This document shows positions 1-11,635 of a stretch of 64,000 bases of DNA, one piece after another. Under the pieces are notes generated by a model, which saw only the letters and a program-made list of their open reading frames with translations, did not search any database and had not been told where the DNA came from. Every line of letters starts with the position of its first letter. Position 1 is the stretch's first letter. The stretch is taken from assembly GCA_035610365.1 (NCBI GenBank), contig CM069432.1, positions 222,540,532 through 222,604,531 on the forward strand. The letters run 5' to 3'. A program made the translations under genes and the position numbers. This DNA is from Aquatica leii. Its lineage: Eukaryota; Arthropoda; Insecta; Coleoptera; Lampyridae.

Positions 1-45
1 TTATGCAGGCCATTCTTTAGAACTCTGCATACCAACCTACTAATT

Positions 46-715
46 CAACGGCGTCGGCAGCGGGGGCAGGGGGGGCCATGGCCCCTCCCTGGCTGTCTCT
101 AATAAACTCGCGGCTTGTTCTGTTTTGAAAATTTAAATTAAAACTTGTGCTATTTCTATAATTTTTATAATTTTCTAAATTTTAAAGAAGAAATAAAAAC
201 ATGGTCCTACTACTGCATTCAAAATAACAGTATTGAGGAAGCCAACTTTTTCGATCTATTGAAACAAAGTAAGGACTTTTATCCCAGTGTTCACAAGCAA
301 TTCAAGTATTCTTGACTCTTCCATGTACTACTTGTACTGTAGAGCGTTCATTTAGTACGCTGAGACGAACTAAGACATGGCTTCGCTCTACCATGTCCAA
401 CGACCGCCTAAACGGACTTTGCATGATGAGCCTTTATAAACATAGACTTTTAGCAACCAAACTGAATTTATTGAAGAAGTATGTGATAGATTTGCGAAGA
501 CGGGTTCTCGAAGATTATTATTGTTATTTAGTGAATAATTTTTTTTAATTTTTTTCTTTTAATTTATATCTATTGAAAAGGTCTTCATTTGTTTTAAGAA
601 AATTTGTGTTCATTTTTGTTATATACACCTATATCGAAATAAATGTACCTAATTAAAAAATAACTAATAATTTTTTGCCCCCCCCCCCCTGGAAAAGTTT
701 CTGGCGACGCCCCTG
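46..715 (+). mobile_element. Internally deleted hAT DNA transposon with TIRs and 8-bp TSD
   Basis: The ends are CAACGGCGTCGGCAG (46-60) and CTGGCGACGCCCCTG (701-715). The second, reversed, is CAGGGGCGTCGCCAG and matches the first at 12 of 15 positions, the usual look of a hAT terminus. The flanking octamers TACTAATT (38-45) and TGCTAATT (716-723) differ at one base, as expected for an old 8-bp hAT target duplication. G-rich and C-rich runs lie just inside each end. Only about 670 bp remains, holding the 3' end of the transposase, so the copy could move only with help from another copy. Confidence 0.8.
197..548 (+). pseudogene. hAT transposase, C-terminal dimerisation domain remnant
   Basis: The 312-548 frame reads LPCTTCTVERSFSTLRRTKT followed by WLRSTMSNDRLNGL and a short helical tail. 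This is the hAT C-terminal dimerisation signature (T-ERSFS-L--IK--LRSTM----L--L), closest in feel to the ZMYM1-like group. The preceding stretch (about 197-305) encodes DFYPSVHKQF in another frame, so a frameshift near 300 separates two parts of one old reading frame. The catalytic RNase-H-like core and DNA-binding domain are missing. The stop at about 546 is followed by an AT-rich tail and the 3' TIR. Confidence 0.85.
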
Positions 716-723
716 TGCTAATT

Positions 724-1538
724 TCATGTAGATTTTAGAAGCATACATTCGGTATTATTTAAATCAAATTTGTTAATTAGATAAATTTAGTTTCACTCTA
801 TATTTAAAATTTAGATATATCAGTTACAAACGCATGTTAATTTTATAAAAATGATGCTTATGTGATTATTATTTAGTGCAGATATTATATTACCCGGTAA
901 TGGCAATAAAATAATATGTCAAAAATTATTATACATTTGTAGTATTTGTATTATTTTAATTTATAAACAATTTCTATTTACAAGCGTAACTTTACTACTA
1001 CTTGAACTTAAATTTAAATTTACTAATTCAAATACAACAGTCGAATCAGTACGACTTATTGATAATCGATTAATGATAATGATTGTTTAACAATCCATTG
1101 CTTGTACAAAACAATTTATTGTATAATTCATCGTCAATTACTTAATCGATCATTAACTGCAAATAAACTTAACAACCGTGCTTTTTATGTTGTCAGTTTT
1201 AATTCATTCATTAAATATGATTACAAACCAAAATCACTTACAGATTAAATGCATCGGCTGAAACAGACTGCCAAACAACTAAACACTAAAAAACGTTTAA
1301 ATAGCATGTGCAGCACAACACGTATAAACAACGACATATAATAACAAGTTATATTATCCATGTTTCTTTTAAATACAATCTTTTATTATCTGCCGACTAG
1401 AAGATTTTGCTACCAAACAGTGATCAACAAGCTCCGCCGCATAAATTTTTTTTTAGTTTTTTTCCAGAACTAATATCATAATATAATATAGAATATAATA
1501 TAAGAATATAATATAATTGTAACAACTTATTTAAAAAT

Positions 1539-1541
<3 letters not shown>
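724..1541. other. AT-rich stretch without recognisable feature
   Basis: No ORF of note, no RNA gene and no repeat structure could be recognised here. Confidence 0.6.

Positions 1542-1620
<79 letters not shown>
1542..1620. repeat. (TA)n microsatellite
   Basis: About 80 bp of uninterrupted TA dinucleotide, just downstream (in LINE orientation) of the minus-strand LINE that ends near 1.8 kb. Its true length in the genome may differ because such runs are often misassembled. Confidence 0.95.
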
Positions 1621-1623
<3 letters not shown>

Positions 1624-1805
1624 CAAGTACCTTAATTGTACCGTTTAGGTGTTAAGGTTAATTACATAACTAAAATAAATACATTTACATTCTTTGTATA
1701 AATAAATAACTATTCTAATAATTCCTTAAAAATACAAAAAAAACTTATATTTGGTTATATTCTAAAACACTACGTTGTAACAGTGAATTTATAATTATAT
1801 TTTAT

Positions 1806-4800
1806 TTATCCGTATATCTTCTTAGCCCATTCTTTTTTCTGTCTCGCTAATATTTTTCCTTCATTCCAGCTCAATCCCTTTTCTTTGAGATTGTCTGTTA
1901 TCACATTGTCCCATGACTTTTTTGGCCTTCCTCTTTTCCTTTTTTGTTCTGATCTTGCTTGCCATACTTCTTTCAGTGTTCTTCCTTCATCCATCCTGAC
2001 TAAATGTCCAAACCATCTTAATTGTTGTCGTTTGATTGAGTTGATTATCGGTTCCTCATCTAACTCTTCTCTTACTCTATCATTTCTGAACCTATCTAGC
2101 CTCGTTATGCCTATTACACCCCCTTAAATATTTCATTTCAATTGCTTGCATTTTGTTGGCAATTTGGTTTGTTATTATCCAACTTTCGCATCCATATGTT
2201 AAGATTGGCTTAAATATTGTTTTATAGATTATCATTTTCGTTTTTCGTGATATTTCTTTTTTTCTGATAAATGTGTTATTCAAGGAGTAATACAAATTTG
2301 TCGCACTTACCAGCCTGTCACTTATTTCAGCATCGATTTTACCATTTTTCTGTATTTTTACTCCTAGATATTTAAATGTATCTACTTCTTCAACGTTTTT
2401 CCCGTATATTGTTATTGATGTATTTTTGTCATGCTTTCCTATTACCATCACTTTTGTTTTTTCAACATTAATTCTTAAATTTCTATTCCTTAATGATGTT
2501 GACCATAGATTAAGATTATGTTGTAGATCCAGCTCATTTTTGGCATATATCATTATGTCATCTGCGAATGCACTTTCCACTATCTCAACTGGCCTCAAAT
2601 TTCTGTATCCTACTTTTAACTTTCTAGTTTTTTCTTTAATTTCCTTCATTATATCGTCGATAACTACATTAAACAGTGCTGGGCTAAGTACTCCTCCTTG
2701 TCGTAGACCCTCTTTAGTTGTAAACTCCTCTGATTGTAAGTTACCGGTTCTCACGTAATTTCTTGTGTTTGTGTACATGCTCTTGATGCACTTATGTAAT
2801 TTATTATCTATTCCTCTTCGTTTTAAACTATTCCACACTAAGCTTCTAGGTATGTTGTCAAAAGCTTTTTGTAGGTCAATGAAAGTCACAAATATCGGTT
2901 CACTAATATACTTTTCTATTATTTGCTTTAAAGTAAATATATGGTCTTGCACATTTCTTCCTTTCCTGAACCCACATTGGGAATCTTCTAGTTGTGTGTC
3001 TATTATTTTTTCTAATCTTTTCCCTAAAATCTTTTCATACGTCTTTGCTAATATGCATGTTAATGTAATTCCTCTGTAGTTTGAGCATTCCCTTCTATCT
3101 CCTTTTTTGTATACTGGCATAATTATCCCTATCTCCCAATCTTTTGGTATTTTTTCATCTTGCCATGCTTTGTTAAACAATTCTGTTATTACTTCTAGAC
3201 CTTTACTTCCCAGGTTCTTAACCATCTCCGTACTTATTCCGTCATGTCCCGATGCTTTTCCTCTTTTTAAACTTTTCACTGCCTCAATTACTTCCTCTAT
3301 TTTTATGTCAGAGTCCTTGTTAATGTCTACGTTGTCTAACTGTTGCTCTTCTTCTATATTTAGAGTTATTCTTTCTACCGTTAGCATTTCTTCAAAGTAT
3401 TCCCTCCATCTCTTTAGAATGTCTTCTTGTTCTGTTATTAACGTTCCTTCTTTTGTTTTAATATGCTTAATCTTTCCTGTTTCTTCTTTCCGCAGGGACT
3501 TTAAGACTTTATAAAATAGCTTTTGGTTTCCGACAGCGTCACGTTCCATCGTTTCTCCAAATTCCTTCCAAGCCTTTTGTTTTGCTTCTTTCACCATGTG
3601 TTTGACTTTATTCCGTTGTTCTTTATATTTGTTAAATTTTTCATTCTCTTTACTACCCAAGTATTCTTTCCACCTTAGTTTTTAATTTTCATTTCTTTTT
3701 CTATTTCATTGCTCCACCATCTTGTTTGTTTTTTGTGTTCACTGATTTTCTCAACGCCGCACACCTTTCTTGCCGTTTTTTCATGATCTCTTTGACGTTT
3801 TCCCATAGCTCTTTAGTTGTTAGTTTGGTAACCACTCCTTTGATTTTACTCATTTCCATTTCAGTTCTAGCCGTATATTCTTTTGCTAAATCATCCCCTT
3901 TTAGTCTATATGTTTTAATTTTTTCAATCCAATTTTTTCTCATTTTTTGTGTTCTATCCATTACTTTATACTCTCCCGAATGTATTCTCATTTTTGCCAT
4001 TAGTAAGTAGTGATCAGTGTATAATTCTGGGCCCCTATACACCCGTGTGTCTTGTATTTCTTTTCTGTAATTTCTGTTTATTATAATGTAATCTATTATA
4101 GATTTCTCTCCTCTGCTTTTTACTTCTCGAGTGTATTTGTGTATATCCTTGTGTGCGTAAAAAGTGTTGGTTATAAGTAAATTGTTTAGTATGCAGAAAT
4201 CAATTAGTCTTCTTCCATTATTATTCAAGGTATTTTCGCCATGTATTCCTATTGTTTCACCAGATTCTTCGTTCCGCTTACCTACTCTTCCATTAATGTC
4301 TCCTATTATTATTAATCTTCCCTTAATCGATTATTTCCGTTAATTGATTCCAGAATTCATCTTTTACTTTTGCTGTTGCATTTTCGTCAGGTCCATATAC
4401 TACTAATATTGAAGTTTTGTTATGTTTTTCAATATCCATTTCAATGTGCAATATTCTCGCTGTAATGCTCGTCCATTTAATTATGTATTTTGCTTTTTCC
4501 TTTTTTATTATGCATCCCACTCCTTCCCTAGCTCTGCTTGTATGCTGTACTCCACTATATATCAAGATATGACCACTCTGTAGCTCTAATTCTCCTGTTC
4601 CTTTCTTCTTTGTTTCTGTTATTCCCAGAATATCTAGATCTGTTTTCTCAAATTCTTCCACTAATTCTTTTTCCTTATCCGATATACTTCTGACGTTCCA
4701 TGTGCCTATTTTCCACGTTGTTCTTTTCTGCTCTTTCATCTCATACTTCTTTATTCTAATGTTCGTCATATTTTTATGTTTTTGGTTTATTTTTGCCGTT

Positions 4801-4931
4801 TTCTTGTCCATTTCCATTGCCTCAATCGTCTCTTTGTAACTACTTATACTGTTGCTTAGTTTTTTGGAATATTTACAGGAGCCCTTATTTTTATCTCTTC
4901 TAGTATTTCTTTGTCTTTGTTCCATTTCCAT
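1806..4931 (-). pseudogene. LINE ORF2: endonuclease and reverse transcriptase (broken)
   Basis: The endonuclease lies at about 4740-3900. It carries TWKIGTWNVRS, then DILGITETK, GRLIIIGDING, the NTFYAHKDIHKYT block, SIIDYIIINR and the catalytic TDHYLLMAK. The reverse transcriptase follows in a 522-residue open frame (3660-2092): NYRGITL, CGFRKGRNVQDHIF, FVTFIDLQKAFDN, EGLRQGGVLSPALFN, and the active-site AFADDIMIYA at 2557-2571 (FADD in place of the usual YADD). The last part (1994-1806) gives RKRGRPKKSWDN, the tail typical of insect LINEs of this sort. Frame changes occur near 4.32 kb, near 3.7 kb and near 2.12 kb. Its product would nick target DNA and prime cDNA synthesis there. Confidence 0.9.
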
Positions 4932-5658
4932 ACTACTCCATCTATTGTAATTTTGTTATATCCCAGTTTAACGTTTTTACCATGTTTTTTTTCTTCTGCT
5001 GCTTTTTTCCGTAATTGGTTCTGTTTTTCTCTTTCTTTCTTTGTTAGGTCATCATTTATGTAGATTTTTTCGTTGGGTATCTTTCCCAGCATTGTTTTAT
5101 TAATCATAATTTTCTCTTTATCTTTGCCATTTTCCAGCTTGACTAAGCATACGTTTGTGCCTAATGTAATGGCGTCTTTCACCTTAGCTTCTACTTCCAA
5201 ATAATCTTTTATAAACTTTTCTACTTGCGGTATTATTGTTCCTGTTTCATTAGTTCTTATCTTCATGCCTTGAATAACAATATTATTCTTTCTATTTTCT
5301 TTATCTATTACTTCAAGGTTACGTCTAATCTCTGTCAACTCCTTTTTATTTCCTGATTTTCTTTCTTAATGTTGTCATTTTCTTTCCTTAATTTTGCATT
5401 TTCTTCTTGTATTTTTAGCATTTCAACGTTGTACTGTTCTTGTTGGATTCTTACAAGTTAAACGTCTTCTGTAAGCCCTTTTACCATTTTTACTAATAGG
5501 TCCAATTTTCCATCGTCGTTTTGCGTTTTATTTGGCGATCTTTGAGTTTTTCTTGATTTATCAAATATTTCATCTCTTATTTCAGACCTTCTTCTTTTTC
5601 TCATGTCATCCGTCGAATAATCATCGCTATCGGTAATTAATTCTTTTTTGCTGGTCAT
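4856..5658 (-). pseudogene. LINE ORF1: coiled-coil nucleic-acid-binding protein (broken)
   Basis: It starts with MTSKKELITDSDDYSTDD, then a basic stretch. A heptad-rich coiled coil follows (QEENAKLRKENDNIKKEN region, about 5340-5450). Next come RKNNIVIQGMK and an RRM-like fold down to LGYNKITIDGVVWKWNKD. There is a stop near 5460 and a frame change near 5340. ORF1 proteins of this shape coat the LINE RNA as trimers. The 3' end overlaps the first codons of ORF2 by about 75 bp. The C-terminal signature (D-LT--ER--Q, then LGY-K--IDG---W) recurs in the ORF1 tail of the LINE at 16.5 kb, so the two families are related. Confidence 0.75.
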
Positions 5659-5890
5659 TTTGCTTGTTTATAGTGTTTTTTTTTTTTTAATTCTAACGTA
5701 TTAGCGTCGTTGTTTTCTTATGTTTAATAATGATAATGAGAAATTTAATTAATACTTACTAAATAATTTTGTAATTCTTTAATACAATTCTGTTCTAATC
5801 ATCCAGTGATATGCACCAAATACACACGTCGCGATTACGCGCGCCTATCTTTCCAGGTCGACCCTTCGGAGACCGATAAGCGGTTTACTT

Positions 5891-7572
5891 AAATTTTATT
5901 ATAAAATACAATAGTTGTATATTTATATGTAAATGAATTTTTTAAAAAATGAATTACTAGTTGTATCGTTCTGAGATCACTACAGTTACTTTGTTTTTAT
6001 TTATTATCACTTTTACACTTAATTTTATATTACATTATTTTATTACTCGATTTAATTTAATATATTACTTAGCCGTGTAACGGAGCCGATGTATCGGTTG
6101 TCGCGTTGACACATAAAAATTATTAATAAAAGTTATATTATTTACGCAAAATTAAAAAAGAAAAACAAATTATGCAAATAAAAAACTTAAAATTAAAAAC
6201 TAAAAAAATAAATCAATTTTGTTGTTTAGTATTTTTATACATTCGTAAGTGTTTGATGCAATTAATGTATGCATATTTTTCAAGATTATTAGTTTTATGC
6301 GATTTGAAGTACTTAATGTACTACTTACGCTACATCCTAAATTCACTAAAAACAATTTTAATATCAATTCGATTTGCACAAACATTATAGAAAACTACAA
6401 TTCATAATAACTTGACAGCTGTATTGAAAAAAAGTTATTTTCTTTTAGATTATACTACCCGTTATAAATATATTTAAGTGTGCGCGTTATAACTAATAAC
6501 ACGTTAACAATAATCTACAAACTGTTAAAAGATAGCAATTAACTGAAGCGTAATATGCTCTGGTTTTACTACGGTACTCTGTCAATACTCAATCTATCAC
6601 TTAGGCTATTAACGTTGTTTCTTAACTCATTATTATATAACGACAAATAATATAATAGCATATAGAAAAACTCTGACCATACGTTTTTCTTGATAAGACT
6701 TTTACTTAAGAAAAACTTGATATCTTAAATTTCGTTAATTCCGTAACAGTAATAAAGCTGTAACAATTTTAATTACCTTAGTTTCATTTATTATTTACCA
6801 ATGAACAATTTTGATGTAAGTATGTATGTATGTTTGTATTTTTTATTACATTTTACGATTTTGTATGTAGCCATTTTTAAAATATAACGATAAAAAAATA
6901 ACTCGACTATTTTTGTAAAAATATTTTTTAATCAAATATTATAATTTAATTTATGAAACCTCAAAGAAACTTATTTGCCTCTGTTGAAGTTTAAAAATCT
7001 CGTTCTCTTTGAGTTTTTATAGAAGTTATATACATAAAGAAATATACCTAAAATCTAATTAAAGAAATATGATTTTGTATTTCCTTATTATATTAATAAA
7101 AGTAATTTTACTTAAAAAAGTTGTTTTTTGAACATAAATGTAGAAAATAAAATGCAAATAGCAGAAGAAATTTAATTGCTCTAATCAACTTAAAAAGTAC
7201 ATTTTAAGTTCTAAAACTTTTTTAAAAAATTGTTAATTCTAGTATTTATAATCTTTAAAAAAAGCATTTATTTATGTTTATAATACTTTAACGTATTTAA
7301 AATAAACATTTTTCTTTAAAACGTCAAGAATGTGCAATTATTTATAAAATAAAGCGGTTTTACCATATCAGTCAAGTAAAATAAAAAAACTAACTAGAAC
7401 TAAATAAAAAAATAAAATTAATAAAAATTTTTCTTTAATTAATTTTTATTTATTGTTTATTTCTAATAAAACCATTAAAATTAAAATTACTGTATTTCCG
7501 TTTTTTTGTTGTTCCATCATTTGTAATTGCTTGATCACTGTCGCTTAAACTATCGATTTTTTATGTAATAGT
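5891..7572. other. AT-rich stretch without recognisable feature
   Basis: Only short ORFs of low-complexity composition, with no recognised domain, RNA gene or terminal repeats. Confidence 0.5.
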
Positions 7573-7904
7573 TTATTTTTAAAATTCAATCAAATTAATG
7601 ATTCTTTCTTTTAGGAGGTTGGATGAAAGCAACTACTTCAGTAATTTGCGACGTTTCGTGTTCTGGATGAACGATATATCGTTCGTACGTTTTAATAGTG
7701 CACGATGTATGAAATCAGATCACGCTTTTAATTTAAATGTATTAATTTTAACTCAATCATTTTAGAAAAAAATTACTTGACTCAGTGTGAGCGAGCCTGA
7801 TGAAGTGTTCATCCAGAACACGAAATGTCGCAAATTACTGAAGTAGTTGCTTTCATCCAACCTCCTAAAAGAAGCAATCATTAATTTGATTAAATTTTAA
7901 AATA
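7573..7904. repeat. Large inverted repeat, arms about 98 bp, spacer about 134 bp
   Basis: The left arm (7573-7672) and right arm (7807-7904) are near-perfect reverse complements. The shared block includes TTAGGAGGTTGGATGAAAGC and CTACTTCAGTAATTTGCGAC. The inner ends run into a hammerhead-like helix II (GTTC ATCCA GAAC). Only the right arm keeps the upstream CTGATGA half of the ribozyme core. Such head-to-head copies are known for Penelope-like element terminal repeats; no coding part is present here. Confidence 0.85.
7797..7831 (+). ncRNA. Hammerhead-ribozyme-like motif
   Basis: CTGATGA (7797-7803), one extra A, helix II GTGTTC-ATCCA-GAACAC (7805-7821), GAAA (7822-7825), then TGTCGC. The two conserved core segments and a perfect 6-bp helix II are all present. 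An extra nucleotide between A9 and helix II is known in some natural hammerheads such as that of CChMVd. Helix III would be almost absent and helix I short (GC/GC), so activity, if any, might need a dimer, as proposed for Penelope-type minimal hammerheads. The inverted left-arm copy has GAAACGTC but lacks CTGATGA. Confidence 0.5.
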
Positions 7905-8198
7905 ATCACATACCAGGAGGCGAACCGTTCTAGTAATAGTTTATTTTCGTAAAGCATAAACTAAAAAAAGTTTAATAATTATGAATGTAAATTTATAACT
8001 TTTGAATGTGAATTCTATCTATATATTATGGTTTTGGGTGTATATCAGTTGCTTTGAAAATGTTTAGTTTCACAAACCCCGCCAAGACTGTTTGTCAACG
8101 CAACCATATCTAAAACAAAGACACAATCTCCAAGTGCTTGTAACTGTGAAAATAACAATAGTTAATAAGTAAGCAGAAATTTGGAGGCTACAGGTAAA

Positions 8199-8228
8199 TA
8201 CGAATACGGATACGGATACGAGTACGAA
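8199..8228 (+). repeat. (TACGRR)5 hexamer microsatellite
   Basis: Five hexamers TACGAA, TACGGA, TACGGA, TACGAG, TACGAA in tandem. A similar (GAATAC) run, in the opposite orientation on the plus strand, lies near 48.20 kb just inside the Gypsy fossil. Confidence 0.8.
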
Positions 8229-8867
8229 TAAAGTACAGCAATTACTAGACTTAATCAATAAAGGCTATTATCCTTACCAACTTTTGCTTTTGTTGAACGT
8301 AATCTGTTAAGAAATGAAATTAAAAAAAATAACCAACTTTCTTATATCAAGTTTAAATTGCAATAAATTTATATGATTGAAATAAACGCGCGCGAGTCAA
8401 TCAGATTATTTTGGGTTGTTTTAATTCGTGCACACGCGTACCGGTAGCAAATTTATTTTTGTAGTTATTGTTTTCAGCTGTTAGGTTTTTAAAACTGTTT
8501 TGAGTTCCGCCTACGTACTTTGGTTTACCCTCAGGTGGTTGGAATAAATATCTTTCGCATTACCGGGAAAAACTTGTCCAATCAGACAAGAACGTAAAAT
8601 TAGGCTACCGACAAAATTGATAAACAAAAACAATAACAGTTATAAATAATGTAAACTTATTAAATTGCAAGTTTGATTAAGATGAATAAATTCGGCAATG
8701 TTATGCTTGTGAATTATTATTTAAATCCGCAAAAATAGCGTTCTAATTGTAGTTAACTTAAGCAAGTCTGGGAATCGGGAACGGGCCTCAAAGAAAAAGT
8801 TTCGCTAGCAACGGGTCTCGAAAAAATGGTTTCACCAAAAACAAGCATTAAAGAACAAACGTGTTAG

Positions 8868-9123
8868 TAGAGTTGGTGCAGCGGGTTTTATAACCTACTC
8901 CGACTTGCTTGATTACGCATATGAAATAGAACGCTGCCCACTTTGTTCTGGAGCAGTTGTAGAATTGCTCGCCAACTTTCCTAAAATTGCAAGTCCACTT
9001 TTGGTTTTGTTGCAAAGTTTATTTTGCATATCTTTTCAGATTCTATTTTGCTTTACAGTTATAATTTTTTATGTTAATACTGTATGTATTAACAGATATT
9101 ACGAATTTTATTTTTTAACATGA
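8868..9123 (+). other. Orphan ORF, unknown
   Basis: An open frame runs through GAAGFITYSDLLDYAYEIE, then RCPLCSGAVVELLANFPK, then a hydrophobic tail (LLVLLQSLFCISFQILFCFT) to a stop near 9121. The first 45 residues have normal protein-like composition and a CPLC pair, unlike the surrounding AT-rich noise. The rest looks like translated AT-rich DNA. No upstream ATG fits well. I do not recognise the family. It could be an exon or a transposon scrap. Confidence 0.2.
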
Positions 9124-9429
9124 AAGCTACTTTTTATTTTGAGAATAAATTTATTGGTACTCAAAATAATCATTATGGCTAACTTTGTAACTGTTGACGC
9201 TAAAAATATACTGCAAAAACCAAGGATTTTTTAAAAGACCGGTAAGGACTGCTACGCTAACAATAAATACGTTTTTTTAAAACACTACAATACAAATATA
9301 AGAATATGCTGACACTGCGGTATCTAAATCATCACAATCAAAAATTATAAAATAATTTATCTCAAAAACAATTTGATCAATATATCTAAATTCACCGAAA
9401 ACTTTTCTTCTTTTTTAAAAACGACACAT

Positions 9430-10330
9430 AGGATTCCAATATTTAAAAAAGAAAAAAAATCCAATTTAAATAATTACAGGTAATTTCTAACAGATTTTAT
9501 AAGTTTTTGGATCAATTTGATTTGCTATGTGATAATCAATTTAGATTCAGAAAGGGTAAAACCACTGAAGCTGTACAAATACACTGTATACAAAATATAA
9601 CTGAGAGTATCAAGAACAATTACCACACTTACTGCGTTTCTTTTGATCTACAAAAAGCCTTCGACTATATAAACATTCCTTTTGTCGCAAAAAAATCTAC
9701 AAAGTTGGCATTCGCGGGGTGCTCAATAAATGGATAATCTCATTTCTCAGCGACAAGACAAAGTCAATATAAACAACTACTATTCTGATGGTATGACTTC
9801 GAATATAGGTATTTCACATGGAAATAATTGGGTTTGTACTATACATAAAAAATATTCCACACTAGAGTACACAAGCCAAAATGATTCTATATGCCGACGA
9901 CGCATGTATGATCATCTTCGACAAATCCAGAGATAATGTCATAAATAAAATAAAAAAACCGCTTTTAATTTTATTTTTTCTATTTGGTGCAAGAAAAACA
10001 ATCTCACAATTAACATTGATAGAACCATAATTATCAAACTTCATAACAATTATAATAAACTCGATTGTATACATGTTTCTATAAATAGTAATACATTTGA
10101 ACTAACTGAATCCTTTAAATTTTTAAGGTTAACAATTAATAAAAATTTGTCTTGGCACCATCACATTGATAAATTGTGCTCGATTCTAAATAAACTTTTT
10201 TAATTGCTCTCCTCGTAAAAGAATAACTTCGGTTCTACAATGCCTTTTTGCATTTACATTTAAATTATGCAATTTTCTTTTGGAGTAACTTGACAGATAA
10301 TCAGCAAGTGTTTGTGCTACAAAAAAATAT
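9430..10330 (+). pseudogene. Jockey-like LINE reverse transcriptase fragment
   Basis: Pieces in different frames give LYRFLDQFDLLCDNQFRFRK then GKTTEAVQ, SFDLQKAFDYIN, and a YADD active site (YADDACMIIFDK, YADD at 9890-9901). The thumb-like ESFKFLRLTINKNLSWHHHI block follows at about 10100-10165. The order and spacing fit the palm and thumb of a jockey-like reverse transcriptase. At least four frame changes separate the pieces, and no endonuclease or ORF1 is seen, so this is a 5'-truncated, long-dead copy. It is a different LINE family from those at 1.8 and 13 kb. Confidence 0.75.
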
Positions 10331-10806
10331 TACGTCTAATATGTATTGTGACGCTTACTCCGGATTGCACTGCTTAGCTGTAATAAAAAGCTAATGGACG
10401 GAACGGTTCTCGGGCGTCAGATTTGTTCGAGGAGTTTACTCTCCTGTTTGACGGCACTGTCCGGGTAACTACAGTGAAGACACGGTTGTGCAGGGCTTCA
10501 AACGGACCTAACAGCGGAGCGAGGCGGCGGAAATAAAATACACAATAGTAAATCAAAATGACTTTATTTATTCTCAAAATCAACAACGAACGGTACAGAG
10601 GCGACGGCCACAACCAAGCAAGCGGAAGGTGATCTATAAACCAATGAGTGATTAGCGTGCGTTCGACAAGCGGTGACGTCGGTGACTAAGCGAGCAAGCA
10701 TGCACTAGGGTAGCAACCTCCGTTGGTTGGATCGGTAGAAGGAGTTTACTCGGATTCGTACTTAAGAGGGAGGAGAAGGGACGTGGGCACGATACTGGAA
10801 GGCGTA

Positions 10807-11012
10807 TCCGCAGGCCAAAGCCAAACACTACGAAGACGACGTGTTGACGGCGTATTCGCAGGCCAAAGCCAAACACTACGAATACGACGCTCGGTAATGG
10901 ATGGGGAAAGGGGTATCCGCAGGCCAAAGCCAAATACTACGGAGACGACGTGGTGACGGCGTATTCGCAGGCCAAAGCCAAACACTACGAATACAACGCC
11001 CGGTAAAGGATA
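10807..11012. repeat. GC-rich minisatellite, 4 monomers in a 109-bp higher-order unit
   Basis: The core CGCAGGCCAAAGCCAAACAC starts near 10808, 10857, 10917 and 10966, so spacing alternates 49, 60, 49 bp and two copies of a 109-bp dimer are seen. The array sits in a GC-rich island (about 10.38-11.11 kb) that contrasts with the AT-rich surroundings. Frames through it give repeated FGFGLRIR-type peptides on the minus strand that I regard as by-products of the repeat. Confidence 0.9.
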
Positions 11013-11635
11013 GAGTAGGGAAGAGCAGACAAGGAGGGGAGCGGTATCTCCATCAGAGGTCCGGTTAATAAAAGCAAAACAGCTTACCCTAAACTGGTGC
11101 ACTGAAACCCCGGAATCTTCTTCGATGCGAGCTCCAATTGCATAAACTAACTATTTGTAGACGAGAAACTTCAATTGAGAGAAAAGGAATAACGTTTTAA
11201 CTTTTCCCCACAACCGTTAGAGGCCACTATGTAATAATTATCGGTAAAAAATACAAATACAGCAAATTTTATTTCCCTCTTTTTCGTACCTTGAAGGCTA
11301 AAAACGCTGAATTGCACGTGTTTGATTCTAACGTTTATTACTATTTAAAAACTGAAGGTTTTCATATTCGTTTTAAAGAAAAGTTGTTACAATATTCACA
11401 CGGTGTTGATTCGAATGAAACTGGAAGTTATTTATATTGTATTTGTGCAAATAAAAAATGTTATATAAAGTCGCTTTTTTTAATGCATAATTATAAAAAA
11501 GTGACAATTTTCATAACTATTCTTTCAAAAACAAGAAAACATTCAAAATAAACCATTGTAATAATAATAGGTGCTACCCACACCCACACATTAAGTTTAA
11601 AATTCGCGCTATTTGTTTTCCCCACAACCGTTGTA

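Larger units (their letters stand above)
1800..5890 (-). mobile_element. Long LINE (non-LTR retrotransposon), two ORFs, near full length
   Basis: Read on the minus strand this holds a 5' leader (about 5660-5890, with a GC-rich patch near 5825-5885), ORF1 (coiled coil plus RRM-like segment), and ORF2 with an AP-type endonuclease, a reverse transcriptase and a C-terminal segment ending near 1806. The ORF1-ORF2 order and the endonuclease motifs (GTWNVRS, TETK, GDIN, IDYI, TDHYL) place it among apurinic-endonuclease LINEs. The reverse transcriptase resembles the CFDP2/RTE-like and neighbouring insect clades, but I cannot assign a clade firmly. A handful of frameshifts and stops show it is dead. 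No clear poly(A) tail or TSD was found. Confidence 0.9.

Noticed and set aside
1542-1620. Poly(A)-like tail of the LINE at 1.8 kb
   Set aside because: It is a pure TA run separated from the end of ORF2 by about 180 bp of ordinary sequence, so it is better called a microsatellite.
10652-11102. Minus-strand frames with repeated FGFGLRIR
   Set aside because: They are translations of the minisatellite; period lengths 49 and 60 are not multiples of three together and no start or conserved domain supports a protein.
10349-11234. Plus-strand LTR starting TGTGACGC
   Set aside because: The start looks LTR-like, but no matching end, partner LTR or target duplication was found, and the primer-site-like block nearby is on the other strand.
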